64,000 bases of DNA, taken from assembly GCA_013285405.1 (NCBI GenBank), contig CP053446.1:310001-374000 (forward strand). The letters run 5' to 3'. A program made the position numbers and the translations under genes. Of the stretch, positions 56,201-64,000 are shown piece after piece. Source of the DNA: Ignavibacteriota bacterium (lineage in GTDB: Bacteria; Bacteroidota; Ignavibacteria; Ignavibacteriales; Ignavibacteriaceae). The notes under the pieces are model-generated. The model did not search any database. It was not told the origin of the DNA and saw only the letters and a list, made by a program, of their open reading frames with translations. Numbering within the stretch: position 1 is the stretch's first letter; every line of letters starts with the position of its first letter.

Positions 56201-56405
56201 TCTGCTGTTCAAGCGGTGTTGCAACAGATTGTTCAACATCAATAGCAGAAGCACCAACATAAGTTGTTGTTACATTAATCATAGGTGGTACAATGTCAGG
56301 GAATTGAGCAATCGGAAGCCCACGCATAACTATTATTCCGACAAGCACCATCACAATGGATATAACCATAGCAACAATCGGACGACGAATAAAAAAATTA
56401 GCCAT
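53220..56405 (-). CDS. RND multidrug efflux permease (HAE-1, AcrB-like)
   Basis: A 1061-residue inner-membrane proton-driven pump. FFIRRPIVAMVISIVMVLVG at the start, GVENMIYMKS, LGMVLAIGIVVDDAIVVVEAV in helix 4 with the paired Asp (about 403-404) for proton transfer, and LSAQYESWSLPMSVLLGIPFAVFG and LIGLAAKNAILIVEFA in the second half are HAE-1 hallmarks. Twelve membrane segments and two large periplasmic loops are visible. Length is typical. ATG start, 3 bp after the adaptor gene. HAE-1 pumps expel drugs, detergents or bile-like compounds; the substrate here is unknown. Confidence 0.97.
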   Translation of the reverse strand: MANFFIRRPIVAMVISIVMVLVGIIVMRGLPIAQFPDIVPPMINVTTTYVGASAIDVEQSVATPLEQQINGVENMIYMKSINGNDGTLTLQVSFDVGSDLDMSNVLTQNRVSQADAFLPASVKNYGVTVKKSLVFPLLLITLKSPGGQYDNNFLSNYASININDRISRTKGVGDVKLFGGSDYAMRIWVKPDAIGKMGITVPEIVKAVQDQNVISPAGQIGAPPAPPGTDFTYTVKTQGRLLNEEEFGQIIIRTNPDGSQLRLKDVARIELGTLLYNQIGRNNGKPAATIAVFQLPGSNAIAVAEDLKKLMDELAISFPPGMEYEVTLDTTLPIEEGINEIVHTLFEAVLLVILVVFIFLQNWRATLIPLLTVPVSLISTFIVFPMLGFSINTLSLLGMVLAIGIVVDDAIVVVEAVMHHIEHGMTPRDATFQAMKEVSGPVIAIALILAAVFVPVAFMGGITGRLYQQFAITIAISVLFSAFNALTLSPALAAILLKPKGGKKSPLDKFYTWFNKYFDKFTGKYLSFTGILVRKVSRSIIFVGIIVVLTLLLFKGVPGGFVPEEDNGYFLINVQLPDASSLQRTDLACKKIEQILANEKSIDNYTTISGYSLITGVASSNIATFFVSLKEWSERTETSERSFEVIEALNKTLSDAVPEAFVYVFGPPAIQGLGTGAGFTFMLQDKSGNTPIELGKQVVNFINEAKKRPEIGRIATLFRPDVPQIFAEVSRDKVLKQGVTISDVNTTLGSLLGANYINDFNRFGRVYKVYLSAEGEYRNETWDLGQFYVRNNQGGMVPLNSIVSMSPTNGPEFTNRFNLFRSAELTGIPAPGYTSTDAIAALQEVAAQYLPQGWGYDWANMSYQEVEAAGSGATVFIFALLFVFLILSAQYESWSLPMSVLLGIPFAVFGAMAGLWIGRFFSDSYVNNVFAQIGFVTLIGLAAKNAILIVEFAKMKKEEGMDVAAAALDAAKLRLRPILMTSFAFILGVLPLVRAAGAGAESRKVMGLAVFSGLLIATVLAIFTIPSLFVMVEKYFVRDKKTKEPSPPETSDSGSEEKGGH

Positions 56406-56408
56406 AAA

Positions 56409-57584
56409 TTAATTCTCCTTCGAGGGTTTTTCCTGACTATCAGGTATTTTGGCTTCAATAGGAGAAACGACCATATCAGGTCTGACTTTTAACAAACCTT
56501 CATAGATGACATTCTCACCCGGATTAACGCCGGATTCAATGACGATATAATTATTGTATTCAGGACCTGTTGTTACGACTCTCATTACAACTTTTTTATT
56601 TTCATCAACAATGTAAACAGATTTTTGTCCCTGAATTTCAAAAATAGATCTGGAAGGTACAACCGTTGCATCTTTTCGTTCATCAATTACTATCCGGATT
56701 TTTGCAAATTGTCCGGGTCGTAAAGTTCTTTTTGGATTTGGGAATGAAGCTTCAAACTGTAAAGTACCAGTAGCCGGATCAATTTGTCTTTGAGCAAAAC
56801 TGATTACACCTAAATAGGGATAAACTGTCTCATCAGCGAGCACCATCTGGATTTCTTTGGCTTTAACTTTTGTTCTACCTTCATTTTGTTCAATCCGTCT
56901 TATAAGATCTAAATACTCTTGTTCGGATATAGAAAATCTAACATGAACTGAATCCACTCTTGAGATAGTATTAAGAATAAGAACGTTTGGCGGACGACCA
57001 ACGAAATCTCCAACACGCGCTACGGAAATACCAATTAATCCTGTTATGGGTGCATAAATTGTGGCGTAACTCAGATTAGTTTTTGCAATATTCAATGCGG
57101 CTAAAGCTGCATCTAATTCACCTTGCTGTGCTTCGTATTTTGATACAGCAATTTCAAGATCTCGCTGGCTGACTGCACCAGCTTTTGCAAGCGGAGTGTA
57201 ACGTTTAACATCATCTTCAGCCTGAATTAATAAAGTTCTTACGGCAGCTACTTTACCTTCAGCTTCAGCTACAGCTTCCTGCAGTTCGGTTGCATCAATT
57301 GTGTAAAGCAATGCACCCTGACGAACTTCACTTCCTTCTTTAAAATAAATTCCTGTCAGCCAACCTTCAACTCTTGCTCTGATTTCAATGTCAACTGCTC
57401 CAAGTGTTTGACCAACCCACTCACCTGTTACCGGAACATTCATCTTCAGAGCTTTGGTTATCTGAACTTCCGGAGGTGGTCCTGTTTGCTGCTCTTCTTC
57501 ACCGCAGGCAAAAACGAGAAAAATCAATAATAGACTAAGAAGCAACAAACAAAAAGCGCTCAGACTTCTTTTGGGATTTAACAT
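56409..57584 (-). CDS. RND efflux periplasmic adaptor (membrane fusion protein)
   Basis: A 391-residue adaptor from the ATG at 57584, which has AAGGAG 8 bases upstream; a GTG at 57593 lies too close to that SD. Lipoprotein signal with ...FLVFAC as lipobox. The mature part has the barrel-sandwich lipoyl halves (VEGWLTGIYFKEGSEVRQGALLYTID and ATIYAPITGLIGISVARVGDFV), a coiled-coil hairpin between them (about 110-170), and the beta-barrel with QIDPATGTLQFEASFPNPKRTLRPGQF. It links the pump to the OprM-like channel. First gene of the three-gene efflux operon. Confidence 0.95.
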   Translation of the reverse strand: MLNPKRSLSAFCLLLLSLLLIFLVFACGEEEQQTGPPPEVQITKALKMNVPVTGEWVGQTLGAVDIEIRARVEGWLTGIYFKEGSEVRQGALLYTIDATELQEAVAEAEGKVAAVRTLLIQAEDDVKRYTPLAKAGAVSQRDLEIAVSKYEAQQGELDAALAALNIAKTNLSYATIYAPITGLIGISVARVGDFVGRPPNVLILNTISRVDSVHVRFSISEQEYLDLIRRIEQNEGRTKVKAKEIQMVLADETVYPYLGVISFAQRQIDPATGTLQFEASFPNPKRTLRPGQFAKIRIVIDERKDATVVPSRSIFEIQGQKSVYIVDENKKVVMRVVTTGPEYNNYIVIESGVNPGENVIYEGLLKVRPDMVVSPIEAKIPDSQEKPSKEN

Positions 57585-57684
57585 TTTAATCACTCCTTCA
57601 TTATAAAAGTACTTTAAGATTGAAATGGAATTTATTATTTAACTCATATAAAATTTAATTATAATAATTCTGAAATTTATATTT

Positions 57685-58773
57685 TCAAGAATTGCCGATT
57701 GCTTTGCTCACCGGTTCGCTTTTGACTTCATTTATCCAGGCTTTTAGCAAAGTATAAGTTACTGCAAGAATAACAGGTCCAATAAACAGTCCGACGATTC
57801 CAAAAGCAATTAATCCACCAATTACACCAGCGAAGATTAATAAAATCGGAAGATCAGCTCCTCGTTTTATTAAAAACGGGCGAATGAAATTATCGGAAGT
57901 TCCAACAAATATAGAAAGTATCAGCAAAACGGTTCCCCAAACAGGATCACCAGAAGCATATTTCCATATTACTGCAGGTAGTAATACAGGAAGTCCGCCA
58001 ATTTGCGAGAGACCAAGAACGAACATAATAGCAGCCAGTAATCCTGCTTTCGGAACTCCACAAATCGCTAAAGAGACTCCGCCAAGAATCGATTGAATAA
58101 GTGCAGTGATTACAACTCCCATTGTAACTGCTTTTACAGCCTGACCAGCCAAAGTTACGATTTCATCACCTTTGTTTCCGGCAAGACGAACTGCAAAATT
58201 TCTGATACCTTTAACGGCAACATCACCTTTGGAATATAAAATTCCACAAATGATAACTGTGATTAGAAAATGTAAAAGAAATAATCCGACTCCTCCGGCT
58301 TTTGAAACAAACCATTTTACCACGTCATCAAGAAAAGGAACGATTTTTTTAATTATTTCTTCATTATGCATTGAAGTAATCTGGTTCCACCCATCTGCTA
58401 ACTGAGAGCCAACTAAAGGAATCCCACTCATCCATTCCGGAGCAGATTGGAATCTTAAATCTGACAGAGCATTAAACCATCCGGAAAGTTCTGATACGTT
58501 TGTTGCGATTGTTCCTACTACTATTGCAATCGGTACAAGAATAACTGCAAGAATTAATAAAAGCATTACAGTAACTGCTAATCCTTTTTTGTTCCAGAGA
58601 ATCTTCTGCAGTTTAAGCATAAAATTGTATGTGGAGACTACAATGATTGTAGCCCAAATCAGTGCAGCTACAAATGGTGCAAAAACCCAGATACTACCAA
58701 CGGTCAATAGTAAAATTATTATAACACTCAGTGTAATCTGAGTTAAATCTTTTTTAGAAAGATCGTTATCCAT
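57685..58773 (-). CDS. AI-2E family transporter (UPF0118)
   Basis: A 362-residue inner-membrane protein. The ATG at 58773 has GAGG 6 bases upstream and is preferred to the GTG at 58785. About eight hydrophobic segments surround a central soluble segment (about 120-165). LLAAIMFVLGLSQIGGLPVLLPAVIWKYASGD, then SDNFIRPFLIKRGADLPILLIFAGVIGGL and GLFIGPVILAVTY are the family signatures. Members include TqsA and Na+/H+ antiporters, so the name does not imply autoinducer export. It lies 53 bp from the end of the aspartase gene on the same strand. Confidence 0.9.
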   Translation of the reverse strand: MDNDLSKKDLTQITLSVIIILLLTVGSIWVFAPFVAALIWATIIVVSTYNFMLKLQKILWNKKGLAVTVMLLLILAVILVPIAIVVGTIATNVSELSGWFNALSDLRFQSAPEWMSGIPLVGSQLADGWNQITSMHNEEIIKKIVPFLDDVVKWFVSKAGGVGLFLLHFLITVIICGILYSKGDVAVKGIRNFAVRLAGNKGDEIVTLAGQAVKAVTMGVVITALIQSILGGVSLAICGVPKAGLLAAIMFVLGLSQIGGLPVLLPAVIWKYASGDPVWGTVLLILSIFVGTSDNFIRPFLIKRGADLPILLIFAGVIGGLIAFGIVGLFIGPVILAVTYTLLKAWINEVKSEPVSKAIGNS

Positions 58774-58838
58774 TAACTGCCTCACTTTTTTTATTTAATA
58801 AATATTCAGATTAAACTCATTGAAAATTTAATTAATTA

Positions 58839-60305
58839 TCATTGTCCTGTCATTTTCTTTGGATCAAGTAATTCTTTTATCTGCTCTTCAGTTAATAATT
58901 TTTTCTCACGGATGAGTTCCAGAATTCCTTTTCCTGTTTCGAGAGCTTCTTTAGCAAGCTCGGTCGTCTTTTCATAACCCAGCACAGGATTAAGTGCCGT
59001 TACGATCCCAACACTCTGATTGATATATTTTGTCATCACATCTTGATTTGCCGTAATTCCATCGATACAACTTGTGCGGAATGCTTTCATTGTATTCGTG
59101 AGGAGCTTCTGCGATTCAAGAATTGCAGAGATTGCTAAAGGTTCATAAGCATTTAACTGAAGCTGCCCGGTTTTTGCTGCGATTGTTACAGCCACATTAT
59201 TTCCCATTACTTTGAATGTAACGAGATTCATAAGTTCCGGCATTACCGGATTAACTTTTCCCGGCATTATGGAAGAACCTGGTTGTAAAGCAGGAAGATT
59301 AATTTCAAATAATCCTGTCCGAGGTCCTGAAGCTAACAAAATTAAATCACTTGCAATTTTTGATAATCTGACAGCGAGTGTATTTAATGCATTCGAGTAT
59401 TCAACAAATGAAGAAAGATCGGATGTAGCCGCAATTAAATCTGTTGCGGGAACAATTTTCTTTCCTGTCAATTCTGCAAGATGCTTAGCACAATTCTGTA
59501 CGAAACCTTTTTGAGCAGTCAATTTAGTTCCGATTGCAGTTCCACCCATATTAATAACATATAAATTTTCTTCTGCTCTTTTTAGTTCACTTATTGATCC
59601 TTTGAGCTGTGATGCAAATGCGTTAAACTCTTGCCCTAATGTCATCGGAACTGCATCTTGCAATTCAGTTCTGCCCATCTTCAAGATATTTTCAAATTCT
59701 TTTCCTTTCTTTTCGAAAGATGCGATCAATGAGTTTAGTTCGGGAATCATTTTATCGTTCATCAGAATTATAGCAACATGAAGTGATGTCGGATAGGAAT
59801 CATTTGTTGATTGAGACATATTGAGATGATCGTGCGGTTCAATGTAAGCGTAATCACCTTTTTGCTTTCCGCTAAGTTCCAATGCTATGTTGGCAAGAAC
59901 TTCATTGACGTTCATATTTGCGGAAGTACCAGCGCCACCTTGATAAAGATCAACTAAAAACTGATCGTGATATTTTCCAGCCAGAACTTCCTTGCATGCC
60001 TTTTCCACTGCATCAAGAACATATTTTGGCAAAGCTCCCGAATCATAATTCGCTTTTGCAGCAGCAAGCTTTACTAATACAAAAGCATTTACAAGTTCAG
60101 GATAATCTTTTGTTGTCTGACCGCTGATTTGAAAATTTTCTAAGGCGCGCATAGTCTGGACACCGTAATATGCATCATTTGGTATTTGCTTATCACCAAG
60201 CAAATCGTGCTCTATTCTGAATCCGCTGTCCTGTGCGAACAGGATTGCTGGTAAAAACATCAATCCAACGATGACTGATAAAAATATTTTTTTTATTGAT
60301 AACAT
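58839..60305 (-). CDS. aspA: Aspartate ammonia-lyase with an N-terminal signal peptide
   Basis: A 488-residue enzyme that splits L-aspartate to fumarate and ammonia. The ATG at 60305 has GGAG 6 bases upstream. Residues 1-25 (MLSIKKIFLSVIVGLMFLP..., cleavage after FAQ) are a classical signal peptide, absent from usual cytoplasmic AspA. The enzyme body then starts normally with FRIEHDLLGDKQIPNDAYYGVQTMRA. GGAGTSANMNVNEV (about 105), HLNMSQSTNDSYPT (about 142), and the catalytic-loop signature GSSIMPGKVNPVMPE (about 320) are intact, so activity is expected. Position between DcuA/DcuB (18 bp upstream) and an AI-2E permease, with a secreted asparaginase beyond, points to fumarate formation in the periplasm. 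Confidence 0.93.
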   Translation of the reverse strand: MLSIKKIFLSVIVGLMFLPAILFAQDSGFRIEHDLLGDKQIPNDAYYGVQTMRALENFQISGQTTKDYPELVNAFVLVKLAAAKANYDSGALPKYVLDAVEKACKEVLAGKYHDQFLVDLYQGGAGTSANMNVNEVLANIALELSGKQKGDYAYIEPHDHLNMSQSTNDSYPTSLHVAIILMNDKMIPELNSLIASFEKKGKEFENILKMGRTELQDAVPMTLGQEFNAFASQLKGSISELKRAEENLYVINMGGTAIGTKLTAQKGFVQNCAKHLAELTGKKIVPATDLIAATSDLSSFVEYSNALNTLAVRLSKIASDLILLASGPRTGLFEINLPALQPGSSIMPGKVNPVMPELMNLVTFKVMGNNVAVTIAAKTGQLQLNAYEPLAISAILESQKLLTNTMKAFRTSCIDGITANQDVMTKYINQSVGIVTALNPVLGYEKTTELAKEALETGKGILELIREKKLLTEEQIKELLDPKKMTGQ

Positions 60306-60323
60306 GATTGACTCCAATAAAAT

Positions 60324-61655
60324 TTATAAAACAAATGAACTAATTATAAACGCAAAGATTGTTGTAGCTACAAGACACACAATTCCCGGAAGCATAAAAC
60401 TATGATTGAGAAGATATTTTCCTATCTTCGTTGTGCCCGTACGATCAAATGAAACTGCTGCCAATACAGTTCCATAAGTCGGTAAAAAGAAAAATCCGTT
60501 TACAGCAGGATAAACTGCAATTAAAATCCACAACGGCATACCAAGTGCAACCGCAACGGGCATGAGTGTTACAACAGTTGCTGCCTGACTAAATAGTAAC
60601 ATCGAAAGTACGAACAGTCCAATTACAAGCACCCATGGTGATTGTTGAATTATATCAGAAATTCCACTAACAATTTCAACTCTATTTCCCTCAAAGAAAG
60701 ATGAACCCATCCATGAAACTCCGAGAATAGAAATTATTGCAACAACACCGCCGTTCATGATACTCCCTTTCACTGCTTCTGCAGGTTTTGCTTTAAAGAA
60801 GATCATCATCAATCCTCCTGCTGCAAGCATAATAATCATTATTGCATCACCCATTTCCAGATGTTTGGTGATTGACTCACCTGCTGAAAATATTTCATAA
60901 TCCGGACGGAGCTGCGGAAAGATGCCAATCATTACAACAACTACAATTGCACATAAAAATACAAATAGTGAATTTCTCGCATTACTAATTTTTTCTTTAG
61001 CTATTTCTACAGAGGCAGTCGTCTCTTGAATTTTACCAGTCTTTAATCTTTCCTGATATTCAGGATCGTCTTTAAGTTCTTTACCTTTCCAAGCAACAGA
61101 TAAAATTCCCACAATTAATCCGAGTAATGAAGCTGGAATAATTACCATCATAATTTGAAGAAGATTTACATCATAAGAAACAAGTGCTGCTAATAAAGCA
61201 ACAGTAGCAGCACTTATGGGAGAAGAAATTAATCCGTACATAGAAGCTGTCACACTTATTGATAAAGGTCTTTCAGGACGAACACCCGCTTTAGTCGATA
61301 CTTCTGCAATGACCGGAAGCAACGCATATATGACATGCTGAGTTCCGCTTGCAGCAATTAAAACATAAGTAACAAATGGTGCAACGAATGTGATGTATTG
61401 AGGTTTTTTGCGCAATACTTTATTTGCGAACGATATCAAATAATCGAGCCCGCCAGCAGATTGCATAGAAGCTAATGCTGTTATTACGGCGATTATCATT
61501 CCAAGTACGATTCCAGGAGGTGAACCTGGCGGAAGTCCAAAGACAAATACCAGAACCACAAGCCCGATCCCACCCATTGTACCTAATCCGATTCCTCCGA
61601 GCCTTGCACCTATCACTATGCAAGTAAAGAGTATCAGGAGTTCAATCCACATCAT
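60324..61655 (-). CDS. Anaerobic C4-dicarboxylate transporter (DcuA/DcuB family)
   Basis: A 443-residue inner-membrane protein with about 10-12 helices. IGARLGGIGLGTMGGIGLVVLVF at the N-terminus, GGLDYLISFANKVLRKKP, FVAPFVTYVLIAASGTQHVIYALLPVIAEV and ISVTASMYGLISSPISAATVALL are characteristic of DcuA/DcuB. These exchange fumarate, aspartate or malate for succinate in anaerobic respiration. ATG start (a second ATG follows directly) with AGGTG upstream. It lies 18 bp before aspA, an order seen reversed as aspA-dcuA in enterobacteria. Confidence 0.92.
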   Translation of the reverse strand: MMWIELLILFTCIVIGARLGGIGLGTMGGIGLVVLVFVFGLPPGSPPGIVLGMIIAVITALASMQSAGGLDYLISFANKVLRKKPQYITFVAPFVTYVLIAASGTQHVIYALLPVIAEVSTKAGVRPERPLSISVTASMYGLISSPISAATVALLAALVSYDVNLLQIMMVIIPASLLGLIVGILSVAWKGKELKDDPEYQERLKTGKIQETTASVEIAKEKISNARNSLFVFLCAIVVVVMIGIFPQLRPDYEIFSAGESITKHLEMGDAIMIIMLAAGGLMMIFFKAKPAEAVKGSIMNGGVVAIISILGVSWMGSSFFEGNRVEIVSGISDIIQQSPWVLVIGLFVLSMLLFSQAATVVTLMPVAVALGMPLWILIAVYPAVNGFFFLPTYGTVLAAVSFDRTGTTKIGKYLLNHSFMLPGIVCLVATTIFAFIISSFVL

Positions 61656-61719
61656 GGTTGCACCTAAATTGAATTTTAAATAGTTAAATGATCACAAAGC
61701 TGATCGCTAAAAACTAATT

Positions 61720-61842
61720 GGGCTAAAGCCCTATTTTGTTTAGCGGGCTCATTAATTTCCCCGACCTGAAGGTCGGGGCTAATAGCCACGCACTTCAGTG
61801 CGTGGTTAATTAACCCGCCCAAGTTAAAATGGGTTTCAACCC
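61720..61842. repeat. Four-hairpin intergenic element, copy B
   Basis: Between the asparaginase and Dcu genes. In order on the plus strand: GGGC-TAAA-GCCC (61720-61731); CCCCGACC-TGAA-GGTCGGGG (61759-61778); CTAATAG and then CCACGCAC-TTCA-GTGCGTGG (61786-61805); GGGTT-TC-AACCC (61831-61842). GCGGG (61743-61747) and CCCGC (61814-61818) can close the two central hairpins. It is the GC-richer relative of copy A. Confidence 0.78.
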
Positions 61843-61889
61843 GTAATAATATTAAATAAATGATTTTATTCATTGAATTGATCTCGGGA

Positions 61890-62939
61890 TTAATACATAT
61901 CAAAATATTCCTGAATTTTTACAGGATCATTGGTTGTTAATAATGCAAGTCTTAAAAGAACTCGTGCTTTGGATGGAATAAGTTCATACGAAGCATCGAA
62001 TCCAAGTGCATCATCATCCAGTTCAATATTTCGTCCAACAAAACCTGTAAGTACACGAGCAGCTCGAACAACTACTACATCCTTACTCACTGCATACTCA
62101 CAAGCTTCAACACAGGCTTTTGGCATATTGCCATTACCTAATCCACTTGTAACAATTCCTTTAGATCCAAAATCAACCGAAGCTTTAATCAAATCTCCGG
62201 GTGCATTTTCGTAGATAGCAATAATATCAACTCTTGGTAAGCTTGTTAATCCATCAACGCTGAACGGTGTTTGATAAGTAAATTTTTTATCAGGATAATC
62301 GAAAAAATTAATATCTCCATAATTTACAGTTCCCAACGGTCCAACACCGGGAGATATAAATGTTTCAACAGCAGTAGTGTTACTTTTAACAACAGCGCGA
62401 GCAGAATGAATTAAATCATTTGCAACAACCATAACTCCGCGATCCCAGGAATCTTTGCTTCCGGCAACTGCAACTGCATTGTAAATATTTAGCGGACCAT
62501 CCGCACTCAATGCTGTTGAAGGTCGCATAGAACATGTAAGCACAACAGGTTTTTTAGATTTCAGAACAAGATTCAGGAAGTAAGCAGTTTCTTCCATTGT
62601 ATCTGTTCCGTGTGTGATTACTATTCCATCAACATCATCCTGTTTTAATAATTCATTGCAGTGTTTTGCAAGTTTTAGCCATACTTCATCACTCATATCC
62701 TGACTACCGATATTTGAAATTTGTTCACCACTTACAATTGCGATTTCCTTAAGCTGTGGTACAGCATTAATTAATATTTCTACACCAACTTGCCCGGATT
62801 GATAACCTGATTGAACTTCAGTTGGTGCAGCCCCGGCAATTGTACCTCCTGTAGCAAGAATAACTACGTGAGGAAGATCTTGTGCAAAGAGATTAAATGA
62901 AAGTGCTACGACTATTAAGAAACCAAAATGTTTTTTCAT
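61890..62939 (-). CDS. ansB: Type II (secreted) L-asparaginase
   Basis: A 349-residue enzyme hydrolysing asparagine to aspartate and ammonia. Signal peptide with cleavage after FAQ, so periplasmic. Catalytic residues are visible: Thr in ILATGGTIAG (about 31), Tyr in SGYQSGQVG, Ser in SGEQISNIGSQDM, the Thr-Asp pair in ITHGTDTMEET (about 110), and the MRPST-ALSADGPLN segment following the catalytic Lys region. Length is typical of the type II group. ATG start with AAGGAG 8 bases upstream. Together with the secreted aspartase downstream it would turn asparagine into fumarate outside the inner membrane. Confidence 0.94.
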   Translation of the reverse strand: MKKHFGFLIVVALSFNLFAQDLPHVVILATGGTIAGAAPTEVQSGYQSGQVGVEILINAVPQLKEIAIVSGEQISNIGSQDMSDEVWLKLAKHCNELLKQDDVDGIVITHGTDTMEETAYFLNLVLKSKKPVVLTCSMRPSTALSADGPLNIYNAVAVAGSKDSWDRGVMVVANDLIHSARAVVKSNTTAVETFISPGVGPLGTVNYGDINFFDYPDKKFTYQTPFSVDGLTSLPRVDIIAIYENAPGDLIKASVDFGSKGIVTSGLGNGNMPKACVEACEYAVSKDVVVVRAARVLTGFVGRNIELDDDALGFDASYELIPSKARVLLRLALLTTNDPVKIQEYFDMY

Positions 62940-63016
62940 GACATTACTCCTTATGTTTTTGAAAATATTTGATATTCAATAATTTTAAATCAATCGAAGT
63001 TTTGTAAAACAATTGA

Positions 63017-63499
63017 CTATTTCTTTTCTGAACCAGTCTCTGATTTTTTCACCAATGGCAAATTCGCAGCAATACTCAGATCCACAACTAATTGCATCTG
63101 ATTTTGTAACTGCATAAATTTTGCTGCGACGGTCGGTGATAAAGCTTCTGAGAATTTAGTAAAATACTCTTCATTCAGAGACACTCGATCACTCTGGAAA
63201 TCAAACGCTTCTTTAATAAGTTCAGTAGCTTTTTCATCATTCATATTGTCATAATTTGCAGCAAAGTCTTTGATATTTGCTATTCTTTCACTGTTTAATT
63301 CATCAAGCTCTTTCTCCATTTCCCCATATATTGGCCAGAAAAGAGAAGACTGTTGATCTGTGAATTCCATAGTCTGAGTTATAATGGTTTTCTTATTTGT
63401 TTTTAATTCAGATTTTAGAATTTCGATGTAGCTGTCTGCATCCTGTGCATATAAAAAATTTACAGACATAAATACTACAATCATTAATAAATACTTCAT
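63017..63499 (-). CDS. Spy/CpxP-like periplasmic protein
   Basis: A 160-residue helical protein with signal peptide (cleavage after LYAQ). FTDQQSSLFWPIYGEMEKELDEL resembles the LTxxQ motif of Spy/CpxP periplasmic chaperones, and the rest is amphipathic helices with many Glu, Lys and Gln. The C-terminus is charged. A chaperone or stress-sensor role is possible; the similarity is weak. ATG start with AAAGGA. It lies 38 bp after the malic enzyme gene and 77 bp before the asparaginase gene. Confidence 0.5.
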   Translation of the reverse strand: MKYLLMIVVFMSVNFLYAQDADSYIEILKSELKTNKKTIITQTMEFTDQQSSLFWPIYGEMEKELDELNSERIANIKDFAANYDNMNDEKATELIKEAFDFQSDRVSLNEEYFTKFSEALSPTVAAKFMQLQNQMQLVVDLSIAANLPLVKKSETGSEKK

Positions 63500-63537
63500 G
63501 ACATTATTCCTTTTATTTGATTTTTGATATTTGATTA

Positions 63538-64000
63538 TTATTTATACAGAGGTTCATACATTTTACTTCTAATAAACTTTTCTAAATTCTTAGGTTTTTT
63601 AACACGGGCTAATCCGCTTCTGAAAATTTCTTCAGCAACTTTTATTGCAACATTTTTTGAAACTTCTCTTATATTTTTTATCGGTGGATAGATCAAACCT
63701 TTTTCAAAATCTTCATTTTTAATCTGATCAGCAACTGCTTCTGATGCAACCAAAAGCATTTCATCAGTAACTCGTTTTGCTTCAGTTGCAAAGATCGCCA
63801 TTCCAAGTGCAGGAAAAATGAAGACATTATTTCCCTGTCCCGGTGTGTATGTTTTTCCATTGTATGTCACAGGTGCAAACGGACTTCCGCTTGCAAATAT
63901 TGCTTTACCTTTGCTCCATTGGTATGCCTGCTCAGCAGTACATTCCGAATGAGAAGTCGGATTTGAATAAGGAAATATTATCGGTCGTTCATTTATCGAG
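63538..64000 (-). CDS. Malic enzyme (oxaloacetate-decarboxylating malate dehydrogenase), C-terminal part
   Basis: The gene runs off the right edge; about 153 C-terminal residues are visible. RPIIFPYSNPTSHSECTAEQAY, GKAIFASGSPFAPV, PGQGNNVFIFPALGMAIF and LIYPPIKNIREVSKNVAIKV are characteristic of the long NAD(P)-malic enzyme branch. It makes pyruvate and CO2 from malate. The visible frame is continuous to the window end, so an internal ATG at 63870 is not the start. As probable first gene of the run with ansB, dcu and aspA it would use the malate derived from imported fumarate. Confidence 0.93.
   Translation of the reverse strand, partial: SINERPIIFPYSNPTSHSECTAEQAYQWSKGKAIFASGSPFAPVTYNGKTYTPGQGNNVFIFPALGMAIFATEAKRVTDEMLLVASEAVADQIKNEDFEKGLIYPPIKNIREVSKNVAIKVAEEIFRSGLARVKKPKNLEKFIRSKMYEPLYK

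Noticed and set aside
57685-58773. Quorum-sensing role for the AI-2E-named permease
   Set aside because: The family name is historical; no luxS or lsr genes are present and members include Na+/H+ antiporters.
60306-60317. TTG start for aspA four codons upstream
   Set aside because: It would overlap the GGAG that is well spaced for the ATG at 60305; the signal peptide is present with either start.

Overview
The window looks like a chromosomal segment of a Gram-negative bacterium of the Bacteroidota/Chlorobiota lineage, most likely an Ignavibacteria-type organism. The reasons are an AT-rich composition, many secreted beta-barrel proteins whose signal peptides end in ...AQ, two promoter-like sites of the Bacteroidota form TTG-N20-TAnnTTTG, and gene families typical of that lineage (DUF4783, TIGR02757, four-helix-bundle 'S23' protein, POTRA-less Omp85 barrel). 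The placement is inferred from family resemblance, not from a search. There is one tRNA gene, tRNA-Pro(CGG). No rRNA, CRISPR array, insertion sequence or prophage is visible. No gene-free stretch reaches 300 bp. Several starts were moved from the longest open frame to an internal ATG with a Shine-Dalgarno (SD) sequence.

Layout. 1-8.5 kb (minus strand): an M29-type aminopeptidase, two paralogous outer-membrane barrels, an MFSD1-like MFS carrier, and an OPT transporter - PqqD-like - PepD operon, together a peptide-use region. 8.4-9.7 kb: a broken four-helix-bundle gene between heptad repeats, then a TIGR02757 gene carrying an in-frame palindrome. 9.8-13.8 kb (plus): an ankyrin protein, two small secreted proteins, a GNAT enzyme and a eukaryote-like UDP-glucose dehydrogenase. 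13.8-15.3 kb (minus): pdxJ and a CPBP protease. 15.4-20.0 kb (plus): groES-groEL under a sigma70-like promoter with a perfect CIRCE operator, then an ABC exporter pair.

20.0-34.4 kb (minus): a close-packed run of metabolic enzymes (CoA-transferase, alanine dehydrogenase-like protein, hydroxyacid dehydrogenase), an SpmA-SpmB fusion, an AddA/RecB-like helicase-nuclease, a giant NtrY-like histidine kinase and DUF4783. 34.4-39.6 kb (minus): a lipoprotein, pyrRBC with a leader peptide and an SD-masking hairpin, and an OmpA-family protein. After tRNA-Pro and a small barrel comes argF (plus) with a dyad over its upstream region. 41.7-57.6 kb (minus): an M48 protease, an AsmA-like protein paired with a POTRA-less Omp85 barrel, a cation-transport cluster (barrel, VIT/CCC1-like, Cax), PPK2, and a complete tripartite RND efflux system.

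57.7-64 kb (minus): an AI-2E-family permease, an aspartate ammonia-lyase with a signal peptide, a DcuA/DcuB transporter, a secreted L-asparaginase, a Spy-like protein and a malic enzyme cut by the window end. Together these read as a route from asparagine through aspartate to fumarate outside the inner membrane, then uptake and conversion to malate and pyruvate. The other strong observations are the pyrR leader and two copies of a four-hairpin intergenic element whose stems differ by compensating changes.
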